64,000 nucleotides of DNA from Micrasema longulum (GCA_022494885.1 JAGVSM010003811.1:1-64000); one strand, 5' to 3'. Shown: positions 45,615 to 56,289, counted from the stretch's first letter. Notes: a model not told the origin generated them from the sequence alone. Numbers and translations: made by a program.

Positions 45615-46137
45615 TCCGGGTGAGATTCACCCGGCTGAACCGAACACCACTAGTTTATTAGAACAATTTTTCAATTTTTACACTTCTTCTTAAACCAGTT
45701 AGGATAATCGACAATGTTTTAGTAAGACCCAATTCTTGCTGACAGGCTGTATTTCTTCCCTAGGAAGTTATTTAGATCCAAATTTGTCGCAACAGGAAAC
45801 ACCTTTGAGAAGGGAATATGGAAGTCCAGGCATTTACAGAGCTTATGACTGGTCATTGGCTGGATTGAGTGGCCACTTTACACATTGTGTAACATTCACC
45901 ATTCTGCCTTTGTTTAAACATCCATATTTCCTCAACTCTTCCATCCGTTAACTTTTGCGAAGTAAAAAAGCTGAAACATTTATCACGCGGGTGAGATTCG
46001 CCCGGCTGAACCGATTCTCTACTTGGCAACGCCTGAAAATAATAAGAGGTAAAAGAAAAAGCATAAAAATTGAACAATTGTTTTCAGGCTTTGCCAAGTA
46101 GGTGAAATAATACAGTCGGATAAGTCTCACCCCCATC
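45615..46137 (+). repeat. Foldback repeat family P, fullest copy
   Basis: Blocks in order: GGGTGAGATTCACCCGGCTG at 45619; TTCTTCCCTAGGAAGTTA; GAAGGGAATATGGAAGTCC; GGCATTTACAGAGCTTATGA; CATTGGCTGG; GTGTAACATTCACCATTC; TTCCTCAACTCTTCC; GCGGGTGAGATTCGCCCGGC; and CTTGGCAACGCCTGAAAATA at 46022. The last two blocks are answered in reverse by TTTTCAGGCTTTGCCAAGTA and AAGTCTCACCC (46081-46130), forming a hairpin of about 50-bp arms. GGGTGAGATTCaCCCGGCTGAACC at the left is repeated directly at 45989. No ORF. Class unknown; a non-autonomous foldback DNA element is the leading guess. Confidence 0.75.
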
Positions 46138-46267
46138 AATAAGGGTCTGACGCCTAGTCCGTGTTCCGTTCTCGATCTCTGTTATAATATGTTGACCAAA
46201 GAAAAGTTTACTTTGTATAGTAATTGTTTCGATATAAAAGCGCGGTTAGTCATTTTTTAAATTTAAA

Positions 46268-46605
46268 ATTTTATCGATAAACCCTCAAGGGCTACATACA
46301 TTTAAGAAAATATTTTTATTTTTAAAATTCATATTCTACTGTTAATTATAATATTTTTAACATCTTTTGTAAAGGTTGTTTGAGTCTTTTGTTTAGTTTT
46401 ATCCGATAGTTTATTGTATAATTTCAGTCCCTGGTAAATAAGTCTCGACAGTCCTTATAGATTAGATATTTTTCTAATATTCTCGTATTATGTCCATGTT
46501 TACTACAATTTTTTTCAAGTTTTAGTTCTTCATCTACAATTACATCAGCGGCTAATTTATGAATGAATTTTAAGGATTCTAGTTTAAAGAGTTCAGATAC
46601 ATTAA
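46268..46605 (-). pseudogene. CR1/Jockey-like ORF2 C-terminus (family C)
   Basis: The minus strand reads ELFKLESLKFIHKLAADVIV, DEELKLEKNCSKHGHNTRIL, then a frameshift. The 3' UTR carries GCCCTTGAGGGTTTATCGAT, the counterpart of the AACCCGTAAGGGTT hairpin in the other copies. The 5' side stops abruptly at about 46605. Confidence 0.85.
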
Positions 46606-47359
46606 TTTGATCGCTCGTTATGGAATAAAATAAAATTGTACAGTGATTAAAAAAATAAATATCCCGCAAATACTGTCGGTGGCTGTCGATTTTGCGTATT
46701 TTTCATTTCCGCGATAACAGAACCTTCCGTTTCTCCGGCGGTTAAAGTTAATTTTAAGTTAAAAAAACAGGAAACCGAACAAGTATTGTATTATAGTAAT
46801 GTATTATCTTATTATTTTACGAGTATTATCTGTCCGCCAACCAAAAAACCGCAGCATAATATTTTAGTGCGTTAGCATCTTGTCAACTCGTTTGTACGTA
46901 TTTGCCGGGGTATTACTCGTACTCTGCCAAGTTTCTCTTATCGGAGTCCCCGGAGATTACGTACGGTACGGATGACATGTGATGATATTATTGTGTTTAA
47001 TAAATAACATAACGGAGGTATTTTTTAGTTGCGTAGGTTATGTTAGGGTGCGCCTTTGATTTAGAATATGTTGGCATTCGGAGCGTTGCACGCGTCGAGA
47101 AACTTATTTATTTTATATAAAAATTTGAAAGAATTGTAAATTTACTTAAAATAAAAACCGCGCTCTGAGCCCTCAAAAATGACGACACTCAACTCATGCC
47201 CGAACGCTCAGTCATGCCCGACGCGTATTTACTAGTCCTTCGACCCACAGATTATCTTCGACCGTCAACCGGGCGTGACGTTTAGAATCGAAACCAAAAT
47301 GCTCGCTTTTGTCATGAAAGCGTGTAAAAACCTTTCATTAAAAATAAACATTATTTTTG
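46606..47359. other. Stretch without a supported gene
   Basis: No conserved ORF or recognised repeat on either strand. Confidence 0.35.
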
Positions 47360-47629
47360 TTTTAAAGGAATAAATAAAATGACTGTTTTATGAACTACTT
47401 ATTTATTATCACAACTGATTAGTTTCGGCAACTCACGTCTACCCCACCATAAACACAATTACCCCCCCCTCTATCCTTATCGACACCCACTGTTCGCTGT
47501 TTCTTTTAAGTATGTCTAGTTAGTCATCATATGACCCTGAAGAGGGCAACGTGAGTTGCCGAAACTAGTCGGCTGTGATAGTAAATAAGTGGTTCATAAA
47601 ACAAAGTAATTTTATTTATTCCTTTAAAA
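47360..47629. mobile_element. Inverted-repeat element with a hammerhead-like core
   Basis: The left arm (47360-47434) runs TTTTAAAGGAATAAATAAAA to TAGTTTCGGCAACTCACG. The right arm (47551-47629) is its inverse with few changes. In the right arm, on the + strand, CTGAAGA (47537-47543), one extra G, a 6-bp stem with a GTGA loop (GGCAAC, GTTGCC) and GAAAC (47561-47565) follow each other. ACTA/TAGT (47564-47567, 47579-47582) could form the next short stem. That order matches the conserved core of hammerhead ribozymes known from Penelope-like elements. The extra G and a poor stem I argue against activity here, and the left arm has only the GAAAC half. Confidence 0.6.
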
Positions 47630-47859
47630 TATAACAATGAACTACAAAGTTAGTGCTACAAACATCAAAAATATTATTTTTTGTACACGTCAAACTACGA
47701 CTAGCGGCGCAATTGCGAAGCTCTGCTTAGTTACAGGGATGCACTGATAGAAATACGTTTTTAAAATATAATAAACGTGAGTTCATATTATTTTTGCATT
47801 CCCCAAAATCCGGTGAAAAGAAATAAATGGGTCGAAATTACAAGAAAAGAACCGGATTG

Positions 47860-48800
47860 GGACCCGCCAAAATCGATTGTTGATTAGTATCGGTAAAATA
47901 CAAACTTTTTATGGACCAACAATGAGTATCGTTTATTTTTGGTAGCATATGTGTGATAGTTTCATCAATCCAGCCCTGGTATAAATAAACAAACATAACT
48001 GGAAAATAATAATGGATATTTGGAAAATTTCCTTCATTAGACCAATTTTGAAAAACGGCGATAGTTTTGATATCGCGAATCATAGATCCAAGATTTCTCC
48101 TATTCCAAAAAAAATATTTCAAGCTATTATTACTAATAAAATAATTCCCGTTTTTAAGTATGTACTGATCGAGGAACAGCATGGATTCAAGTCTGCTAAG
48201 TCGACAACTACAAATCTACTTTCATTCACTGATACACTTTTTAGAGCATTTGAAAACAATCTGCAAGTTGATGTACTCTATACTGACTTTTCTAAGGCCT
48301 TCGACAAAGTCGATCATAAAATTCTATACTCTAAACTGTATGCTCTTGGCATTAGACTAAAATCCCATCTCTTTCAAAGAATATAAAGTGTCACGATTTT
48401 CAATTTCACCTCAAATAGTTTTATAATTACTTCAGGTGTACCGCAAGGAGCTCATTTAGCCTCCCTTCTTTTTAATTTATTTGTTAATGATGTTGTCAAT
48501 GCGTTCTCTGCCGCAAAATTTTGGCTTTTTAATGACGATAATAAGATTCTTAAAGTAATTAAAATTGTTAGAGACTGTCTTGCCCTACAAGATGATATTG
48601 ATTCTTTTCACGACTGGTGCAAAATAAATTACCTTGAATTAAATATCAACAAATGCAAAATAATTTCTTACCGTTGATTTGGAAAAATATTACCTTTGAT
48701 TATAAACTTAATGGCCTAATTCTTTCCGTTGTAACTTCAATAAGAGATCTCGGGGTGATTCTAGACAACAAAATAAATTTTCATGAACACATTGGCTATT
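47860..48800 (+). pseudogene. CR1/Jockey-like RT domain remnant
   Basis: The best preserved RT palm of its group in the window. An open stretch from 48012 carries WKISFIRPILKNGDSFDIAN, EEQHGFKSAKSTTTNLLSF and motif A as DVLYTDFSKAFDKVDHKIL. A stop at 48384 follows. Then SGVPQGAHLASLLFNLFVND, FNDDNKILK in place of the YADD motif, and LELNINKCKII appear, followed by stops and IRDLGVILDNKINFHEHI. Fingers upstream of 48000 are broken. It is cut off near 48800 by a family P repeat. Confidence 0.85.
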
Positions 48801-48807
48801 TCAAGAT

Positions 48808-49235
48808 ATTACAACAGAGATGAAGAACATTGTAGAGAAGGTAATATAGAAATCTAGGCATCTACAGGGCTTATGACCTGTCATTGGCTGGTTTAAGTGC
48901 CCACTGTACCCACTATGTAACATTCACCATTCTGACCATATTTGAACACCTGTAATCCTTCAGTTCTTTCATCTGTTGATGTTTTTGAAGTCAAAGAGCT
49001 GAAACCTTTATTTATGCGGGTGAGATTCATCTAATTGAATTATTTCACCTACATACTAGGCAACTCCTGAAAATGTTATTTTTTCAATTTCTTTACTTCT
49101 TCATGGACCAAGTAGATTTATAAAACATAATTTTAGTTTGTCCAAATTTTTATATACAAGGACTGGATTCAACTCCCTGGGGAGCTGTTAACATTAACAT
49201 TATACAACAGAGATGAAGAACACTTATACACGTCA
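48808..49235 (+). repeat. Foldback repeat family P, one long and one partial copy
   Basis: From 48812: ACAACAGAGATGAAGAACAT, ATATAGAAATCTAGGCATCT, ACAGGGCTTATGACCTG, CATTGGCTGG, GTAACATTCACCATTCTG, GCGGGTGAGATTCAT, ACTAGGCAACTCCTGAAAAT. The proximal part then begins again at about 49136 (GTTTGTCCAAATTTTTATAT, CTCCCTGGGGAGCTGTTAAC, ACAACAGAGATGAAGAACAC at 49204). The start of a second copy therefore follows the first directly. It interrupts CR1-like sequence on both sides. Confidence 0.75.
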
Positions 49236-49276
49236 ATAAATTACAACTATGTAATACAATTCAACAATTAGTAAAT

Positions 49277-49600
49277 TCAACTCAACAACACAATTAAATT
49301 CAATAAACGCGAATCTAATGCCAAGCTTTGTGCTGCAAATATTCTTCGACTCTCGGCGTAGCTCTTTCCAAACAGCCCGTGCTTGACAAAATCTGTAAAA
49401 CAAAATTTGCAATGCCTGATTTTCACAAGGGGTACCTTGTTAGCGAATCGTATGAAGTCTGGAGTAAAAGAATTATGATTTGTTCGCAGTCTAGAGGTGG
49501 GCACAACTAGCAAATCTTTATTTCTCGTGTTGAACCTATGGAAATCTATGTTCCTTTTAGAATCATCAATATTTTTGTCAGCATAGATCAAGTAGAAAAA
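49277..49600 (-). pseudogene. CR1/Jockey-like ORF2 C-terminus
   Basis: A 104-codon minus-strand stretch has FHRFNTRNKDLLVVPTSRLR, NSFTPDFIRFANKVP and KFCFTDFVKHGLF. This is the YNTRNK...FANKLP pattern at the end of CR1/Jockey ORF2. It runs opposite to the RT piece at 47860-48800, so it is a different copy. Confidence 0.75.
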
Positions 49601-49905
49601 ACGCGAAATGATCTTAATTGTATAGCAATAAAAAAGAGACTGATGTATAATATGCTTGTTTTTATGATTAAATTTTTAAACAAACGAATGCTTAAATATT
49701 TCATTAATAAGATAGTGCTAAATAAAAAAATCGTAATTATATTACTAGAAATGAGGATGGAATGAGGTTGTCATTTAAAAAAAAACAGAAAATCAAAATT
49801 GTATTATGTAATTATAAAGGTTTGAAAATGTATGAAGAGATGCCTGAATGTATGAAGAATGAAAAAAGTTGGAATGAATTTAAAAAGAAATGTTATGTAC
49901 AATAA
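49590..49905 (+). pseudogene. CR1-like ORF2 C-terminus
   Basis: After a frame change near 49745 the + strand reads TRNEDGMRLSF, then YKGLKMYEEMPECMKNEKSW, NEFKKKCYVQ and stops at 49903-49905. The YxxLxxYxxxPE...SxxxFKxxxK layout marks the terminus of a CR1-like polyprotein. The part upstream (49600-49745) is less certain. No hairpin tail was recognised after the stop. Confidence 0.7.
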
Positions 49906-50330
49906 TTATTAATCACATATTGTCATGTATTATTAAATAACTTATCTGCATTGTATTTCTTGACACGTATACATTTTGAGTATGTTTATTTTTTATTATT
50001 ATTTTGTTTATTGTTTTGTATATTTAAAAATGTATAGATTTATATATAAAAGAGTCCACTCTTAACACGGAATTTTCTAACAAATTTTTCCATAAAAAAT
50101 ATGATCGTGCTATGGTAAAATTGTGTAGTGAGTTCATGAAATAAAATGAAAATTTAAAAATTTATTTAGTGGGTAAAATGGCTAAAATGACTTATTCGCC
50201 ATTAATTGAATTTTGCAGGTGTCAATTTATTAAAAATAAAAATGTATGTAAAACTATTAAGGCACTGAAGGATAAAAAGCAAACGTAAAATTATATTTCC
50301 AATGACGCGTAACCTTTACCATTTTAACAA
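49906..50330. other. AT-rich stretch without a gene
   Basis: Probably the 3' UTR of the preceding CR1-like piece for the first 140 bp; the rest shows nothing recognisable. Confidence 0.35.
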
Positions 50331-50332
50331 AT

Positions 50333-50390
50333 TGCAGCAGGGGTGGAGAATACCTCGAAGAAGGGAATATGGAAGTCGGAGGGGGGGGAA
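50333..50390 (+). repeat. Short fragment of repeat family P
   Basis: TGCAGCAGGGGTGGAGAATA, then GAAGAAGGGAATATGGAAGTC. Only the proximal block is present, and a G-run follows. The flank at 50420-50460 includes a local palindrome (GTTGCTCATT, AATGAGCAAC). Confidence 0.6.
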
Positions 50391-50884
50391 ATCCAGTATT
50401 TTCTTCACCATTTCATTTAACTTTTGTTGCTCATTAAAAATGAGCAACAAAAGATGAAAAAAAAATGGAAAAAAAACGGGCGTAATGTATGTTAACATCG
50501 GCACCATTTTTTATTCGTTGAATCCTAAAAATTTTATCAATGTGATTTTATTTTATTACTGGGTAGAGTGGGTAGGTAGGTATATACTCGTATGTACTAT
50601 AATGTGTTAATTTAATAACTTGTAGCATTCATTGTGGAAAATGTACTAGATACTGACTTTTTTACAATACATGGATCTATTATTCTTATAGTTTTTCTTA
50701 ATTTCTTTGTCGTCGGCATATCGATTCGCGAGTGAATGCATCCCTAGTACTGGCGAATTCGCGCTGTAATTAGTTGATAACAAATAAATATTTTTTCATT
50801 ACACAGATTTTGAGATGTACCTAAGCATATTTTTTCCGAATTTTTGGAACGTTGTCCGTTGTTGTCTAGTGCAACAATGCTGTT
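50391..50884. other. Stretch without a gene
   Basis: Nothing recognised beyond the small palindrome at about 50423-50448 (TTTTGTTGCTCATT and its inverse). Confidence 0.4.
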
Positions 50885-51075
50885 TTACAGCCTAGTGATT
50901 AGCGCATTCGCCTACCTTATTTGAGGTCCCGGGTTCGTTTCCTGGGAAGATCGAAGTGAAATATTTGTTCGAGATGTGGCTCTGTTATACATTGCAATAT
51001 TTCACTGTCCCTGGACTGGCACCGAAGTGCAGGACTGATCGCCTTACCCGCATGTAACATAAGTTATGAGGAAAT
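50885..51075 (+). mobile_element. SINE family A, subfamily with CCCGGGTTCG B box
   Basis: Head AGCCTAGTGATTAGCGCATT, GAGGTCCCGGGTTCGTTTCC, junction AAGTGAAATATTTGTTCGAG, body CACTGTCCCTGGACTGGCAC and CAGGACTGATCGCCTTACCC. It breaks off at CATGTAACATAAG, before the GCACC hairpin. No target duplication was found. Confidence 0.85.
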
Positions 51076-52824
51076 AATGGTTATTATATTGTCTCGGGTC
51101 TAAAGAATACTTTTATTATTATCGAATTGAATTATATAACGTTCCTCGGAGCGAACAATCATCGAGCTGTAAAAAATAAGCTGTTTGCTGAGGAGAAAAT
51201 ACTCGTAGTATGTCACCGTAACAATGTTTGCCATTTGTGTCGATTACCATTAACCAAACTTTTAGGGAAACGCGTTTGATGACAACCCTTACGTTTATTA
51301 TCTTTGAAATGCGTCCGTTTATAACCACACATTTTCATGCAGTATTTAATTATGTAACATATTGTATAAATTAATCGCTTCTAACGCTTCCTCAGTCGCT
51401 TTGTTAGGATTCTCGTGATTGTGTGCGCGCTTTGTCCGGACGAATCGGGATTCTTTTATTGAAATATGTTCTAACTTTAGAAGTATTTAACTATTCCGAC
51501 AAAAATATATAATTGGATAAAATTATATCGGTCCGATCGGAAAGGGAAACCAGCTGTACGGGGGCAGTGTCAGGAGTAGCGGCGGTCAGCTGACTGGAGG
51601 TGAACAAACCTGTTTACCTTCGATATTTATGTTCCCGTTCTCCCCGGCGAGGTCTTCGGCCTCCTCTCGAGACTCGCCCGCAATCCGCTAAAAGGAAGAC
51701 ACTCGATAGAAAGAAGTCGAGCTTTCGTTCACCGTTCCTTCCGGAATAAAGATATTACCGAAACGACCGCGTGCCTCGTTGTTCCGGTTCTCATCTCGCG
51801 GCGGTGACACTCGGAGTGCCCGAAGTCCCGAAAGACCTGTTCTTCCAGGTCGAGAGTTGCTAAAATCCGTCGGGTTCCGTGCGGACCGTCGCCTGCGGCG
51901 GGCGGTGGGCAGTGGGCAGTGGGCGGCGGACACTAGAAAGTTGGGGAATCGCTACCGGGTCGGCGTTTAGAGGGAAGGAAACGACCCGTTCGATTCTACA
52001 TGTCACACGAACTCTCCGGAAGCGCGAGGAAGGACGACATCGGACTGCGCCGGACTGCGCCGGAGTGCGCCGGACGACTCGGAAACTCTCCGGAGGAGTA
52101 GCTGTTCACATCTTACCGGGCAGCATTAGATCCTGTATTATAACTCTAATACTGTCAGGTAAAGATGTCGTCAGCGCTCTGTAACTGCATTTGCCGACTT
52201 CGAGAACATCGCCCGGCATCCTGCGCCAGCTTTCCGCGGAGATCCATCGGCACCGCGCACGACCTAACATTTTGGACTGACAAGTTGCGCGTAGGTACCT
52301 ACTATTTTCAGTTTTTGTACGTAGGTAAATTAATTTATATCCGAGAGCATCGGCTGGTAAGTATTAGCGGAATATTATGTATTCTAGTTGCGTGCGCAGC
52401 GAAGTGCCGGACTCTGACGACGGTGATCCGGTGGTTGGTCGCTGCCGTCGCTGGTGGCTCGCCACCGGCAGTCGAGTAGCCCGACGGGGGCGCTGCGCGG
52501 TACACGGTGCGCACCTATACGCGCACGCAGCTATTCTAGCCGGTACGAAGTCGAATCGTTTCGAAAGTTCCGGACCTACATGCTATGTTCATACTTCGGT
52601 TCAAATATATTCAAACTACTATTGCTTTATACGTATATAAATCGTATATTTTAAAATAAATTTCACTGAGACGCGCGACGCGTGGACATTGTCTCTGTGG
52701 GTGCCACATTTGCGTTGCGCAATAATTGTGGGTAACTGATTCCGGGGAGTAAGCGGGAAAATGTCGCATGCTAACTGCACTCGTAAGACAATGAGGAAGT
52801 TCAGTGGGTTTTTTTTATTATTTT
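51076..52824. other. CpG-rich region with a candidate splice donor
   Basis: GC-rich from about 51530 to 52560. Arrays: a heptamer GTGGGCA at 51905-51925 and a 10-bp CGGACTGCGC-type repeat at 52047-52079. A near-consensus donor (GGCTG then GTAAGTATT, GT at 52357-52358) could end a + strand exon lying within 52.1-52.36 kb. ORFs overlap in all frames and no domain is visible, so no CDS is claimed. Confidence 0.35.
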
Positions 52825-53215
52825 TATTTGTAATTAGACCGAATTCAATAAACTGCCCGATGAGCTAAAACACGAAAAGTCGAGTAGCAAATCCGAAAGT
52901 GTCGCAATGAAAAAATATTACTTAAATCTTTTTGATAGTGATAATTATTAATGTACATTTATAGGATGGTGTAAAGTATCGTGTTTTATGTTTCTTATAT
53001 TGTGTTTTATTACTATTTCGGATGTATTAACTATGTATGATATTATGTATTGTCACAAAAATATTTTCTTTTTATGCACGGCCCCAAATGAGTTTTTTTT
53101 ATTAAATTTATTTAAAAATAAATTATTTTTCATTTATTAATTCTCGAATAAAATGTCTTTTTTCTTATTAGAAAAAAATGGCAGAATAAATGCATTAACT
53201 CCTGGGAGTATAATA
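52825..53215 (+). pseudogene. CR1-like ORF2 terminus with 3' UTR
   Basis: The + strand reads TEFNKLPDELKHEKSSSKSE, then SVAMKKYYLNLFDSDNY and stops near 52949. FNKLPDELK is the terminal CR1/Jockey signature. The 3' UTR (TTGTCACAAAAATATTTTC, TTTTTATGCACGGCCCCAAA, CTCCTGGGAGTA) is shared with the inverted fragment at 12890-13040. Confidence 0.7.
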
Positions 53216-53232
53216 TCTACTCGATGTATTAT

Positions 53233-53880
53233 AAATTAGCAAAGTGGCAACTTTATCGAGTCTATTTTTTAAAATCAAAAACTTTGTTCCAATAAGGGAA
53301 AAAATTTTAATGTATGAAGCATATGTAAAAACTAAAATATGTTATATGCAACTACTATGGGGAACAGGATATCAAAATGACATAAACCGACTACAAAGAC
53401 AGCAAAATAAAATATTAAAGTTAGTATATGACCTTCCTATCTAACAGCAACTAAAGAACTTTTTGAACAAACTAAACAATCAAATGTAACTGAACTCTTT
53501 AAACTAGAATCTTTAAAATTTATTCATAAATTAGCCACTGATGTAATTGTAGACGAAGAATTAAAACTTAAAAAAAAACTGTAATAAACATGAACACAAT
53601 ACGAGAATATCAGAAAAATATCATATGCAATCTTTTAAAACGAGAAAAGGACAATCGAGACTTATAAACCATGGACTGAAATTATACAATAAACTACCAG
53701 ACAAAACTAAACAAAAGACTCTGGCAACCTTTACAAAAGATGTTAAAAATATTATTATTAACAGTAGAATGTGAATTTTAAAAGTGAAAACATTTTGTTA
53801 AATGTATGTAACCCGTAAGGGTTTATCAATAAAAATTAAATAAAAAAAAAAAATTAAAAAAAATTATATGTTTTATTAAT
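53233..53880 (+). pseudogene. CR1/Jockey-like ORF2 C-terminus (family C)
   Basis: The + strand opens ISKVATLSSLFFKI-like, then KILMYEAYVKTKICYMQLLW, GTGYQNDINRLQRQQNKIL and KLVYDLP before a one-base slip and a stop near 53442. The remainder (LESLKFIHKLATDVIVDEEL, KHEHNTRISEKYHM) is present in shifted frames. The 3' end is GTAACCCGTAAGGGTTTATC then AATAAAAATTAAATAAAAA. Very close to the copy at 39690-40470. Confidence 0.88.
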
Positions 53881-54178
53881 AAAAAATTAACCCAGGGCCG
53901 GATAACAAAAAAGCCGGTTAAAGAGAAGGTAGTGAAAAACACATTTAAAAAAAACACTTTCGCAAGGAAGAAAAAAAAACAGATTTTTTTCAAAACGCTA
54001 AGAAAACAGAACTTTTCTTTCTGTATTAGAAACTCACACATCAAAAATAAACATTTCACAAACTGTAAAAAGTATGTATAGGAAAAGGCCACAGATCACT
54101 CCAAAAGAGGCATTCCTAGAAGAGGCCGGTTAAGAGAGCGTCTACTGTATGTAGATTACCAATAATATTTGTACTAGT

Positions 54179-54430
54179 AAGATATGTCGGCCTGTGGTGT
54201 ACGGGTTAGCGCATTAGCTTATCATGAAAGAGGACTCTGGTTCGATTCCCGACATGGTTGACATGAAATATTTATTTGAAATTTGTTTTAACACTAGAAT
54301 ATTTCATAGTCCCCGTTCTGGCACCCGAGGCGACGAAAAAAAATGGATCAATATACATTGCGATTGGGGTACCAACGCAGTTCCCCATGCACCGTCAGGT
54401 GCAGGAAGGGAATGATGATGATGAAGATAT
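54179..54430 (+). mobile_element. SINE family A with target duplication
   Basis: Head GTCGGCCTGTGGTGTACGGG, TTAGCGCATTAGC; B box CTGGTTCGATTCCCGACATG; body ACACTAGAATATTTCATAGT, CCCGTTCTGGCACCCG; tail CATGCACCGTCAGGTGCA, GGAAGGGAATGATGATGATG. AAGATAT at 54179-54185 and 54424-54430 is the target duplication. It has the best-preserved A and B boxes among the copies. Confidence 0.9.
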
Positions 54431-54899
54431 CTACCTTCATACTCCAAGGTACATACACAGGTATACAGTTCGCATTAGCTAGATTGTCGCCCTTCAGCCG
54501 AGTACGGTCTCTGAGCAGAAGCACCTCCCGGGAAGGAATATGGAGATTAGAGGTCGGTGGAAGGAAGATGTTCGCTCCCACTGTTAATATGTGAATATCG
54601 TTACTTGATTGTGCGTACTTAACGACCGATATTTCTTTCCAGAAGAATATTCGTCGCGTTGCCAAAACTGTTCCCTCGGATTTACTACTTTTACGTTGCG
54701 ATGCGCGATGTTGAAATCCGACGGAATTTCGTTCGAATGCGTTAACAAATTTTATTTTGTTTTTAATTTAACTATTTTTTAACCAGTTGGATACCTATTG
54801 TATACATAAGCATTCTGTCACATCCACAGATATATTTTATCTATTCAGTGGTCACATCGGTGGTTTTTCATTTGCCGTGTTGTTTCAACTAACGAAAAA

Positions 54900-54995
54900 T
54901 TATCATCATCATTTCCTTATCCTCACCCAATGGTGTGTAGGGCACTGCATTGGTTTTTAATAGCAGCGTATCTGGTAAAAAATAAAATCAGTACT
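54900..54995 (-). mobile_element. SINE family A, 3' part only
   Basis: The reverse complement reads ACCAGATACGCTGCTATTAA, AACCAATGCAGTGCCCTACA, CACCATTGGGTGAGGATAAG and GAAATGATGATGATA. These match the distal third of the complete copy. Confidence 0.75.
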
Positions 54996-55039
54996 TCACA
55001 TCTCCCCTGCCGTACAAATACAGCTCCACCAAGAAATGT

Positions 55040-55450
55040 CAGAAGAATAACTCAATTTATTCGATCTTCTTCTTCGCAGTCTCGATCCTGGGGATCGGTT
55101 TGCAGCAAAGTCCCGCATCTCGCCCTCCACTGCTCTCTTTTCTCCGCAGCCCTCTTCAGCTCAACGTGTGAGGGGCAGTTCGAATCCTCGCACACTAGTT
55201 CTAAATATTCTCGTCGGGGGCGCCCTCTGTGATTTGCCCCCCCGGCCATCCCCTCCATTGTGTCACGCGGGAGACCCTCATGGCGCGTAATGTGGCCGAT
55301 CCGCCGGGCCTCTCCGAGATGGTTTTAATGAGGCACCTCCCTTCTTCGATTCTACAGAGAACCTCGTCGTTAGTGATGCGGTCTCTCCAGGAAAGTCCTT
55401 ATATTCTTCTGTAGCTCCACATCTCAAAGGCCTCTAGTCTTTTTTTTATC
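55040..55450 (-). pseudogene. RTE-like endonuclease/RT C-terminal remnant
   Basis: Minus-strand pieces KRLEAFEMWSYRRI (near 55440), LSWRDRITNDEVLCRIEEGR, LIKTISERRG, WRGWPGGQ and a terminal CKPIPRIETAKKK follow the order of the C-terminal domain seen at 3.2-3.4 kb (KIEAFKMWCYRRILKISW, NDDVLRWMEKDKEVLKTIK). At least two stops. GC-rich relative to its flanks. Confidence 0.75.
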
Positions 55451-56204
55451 TCTTTCAGTAAGGCGCCATGAGGCTTATTCTGTTACAATTTCGTTTCGTA
55501 AGTTCGTTCGTTCGCCATATATCCATCTCTCTCCGACGCTCTCGTTCCCTCTCATAAGATACGACTGAATTTACGAACGAATTAGCTACAGAATTAGGCC
55601 ACATGTCTCACAACCGTTCATCAATATGCTCCATACGTATGTCTCGGCAAGCCTCGCTCGATGCGTGCGGCAGTCGACTTCTCTTTCTGTTCTGCCACCC
55701 AGGGGTGCAATTATGAATCTTCTCTATCCCCTAGAGAGTGGTTAATTTGGAGGTATTAAAATTTTCCATGCGATTAATTTTTGCTTCATATATGGTCAAA
55801 CTGAGGATTAAACGTGATGATATCAAACATGATGATTTTCATTTAGAACACTATTGCGACCTTGAACTAAATACTTAATTAGTTTGAATTGACCAAACCC
55901 TATTAGTTTTATTTCATTGAAAACAACCTCCGGCGTCGTCGCTACAATAGGGAGCTGTATGAAATCCACGGAGCGCCCAATGTAATCATCTGCGTCGAGG
56001 TGGGCTGGCCATATAATTAGAATGGACGACGCCTAACTTTCTCTGTGCCACAAGGACGTCGAAGACCAGAAAGGCCCGAAATGCGATGGATGGACTGCAT
56101 CTGTCGGAGGAACTGGATAGGAAGGGCAGCTGACCGGCAAGAGCGGAGGAGACTCCTGGATTCAGCCAAGGCCCCCTCAGGGCTGTCGAGCTTATGATGA
56201 TGTG
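55451..56204. other. Stretch without a clearly supported gene
   Basis: The first 270 bp might continue the RTE-like remnant on the minus strand, but no clear block was found. The rest shows nothing recognisable apart from short overlapping ORFs. Confidence 0.35.
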
Positions 56205-56275
56205 TAAATGACCACTTAAATCAACCAATGACAGATCGGAAGCTCTGCAAATGCCTAGACTTTCATCCCTATTGT
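56205..56275 (-). repeat. Fragment of repeat family P
   Basis: The reverse complement reads GGGATGAAAGTCTAGGCATT, TGCAGAGCTTCCGATCTG, CATTGGTTGATTTAAGTGG. Central block only. Confidence 0.6.
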
Positions 56276-56289
56276 TTTACGCTAATCTC

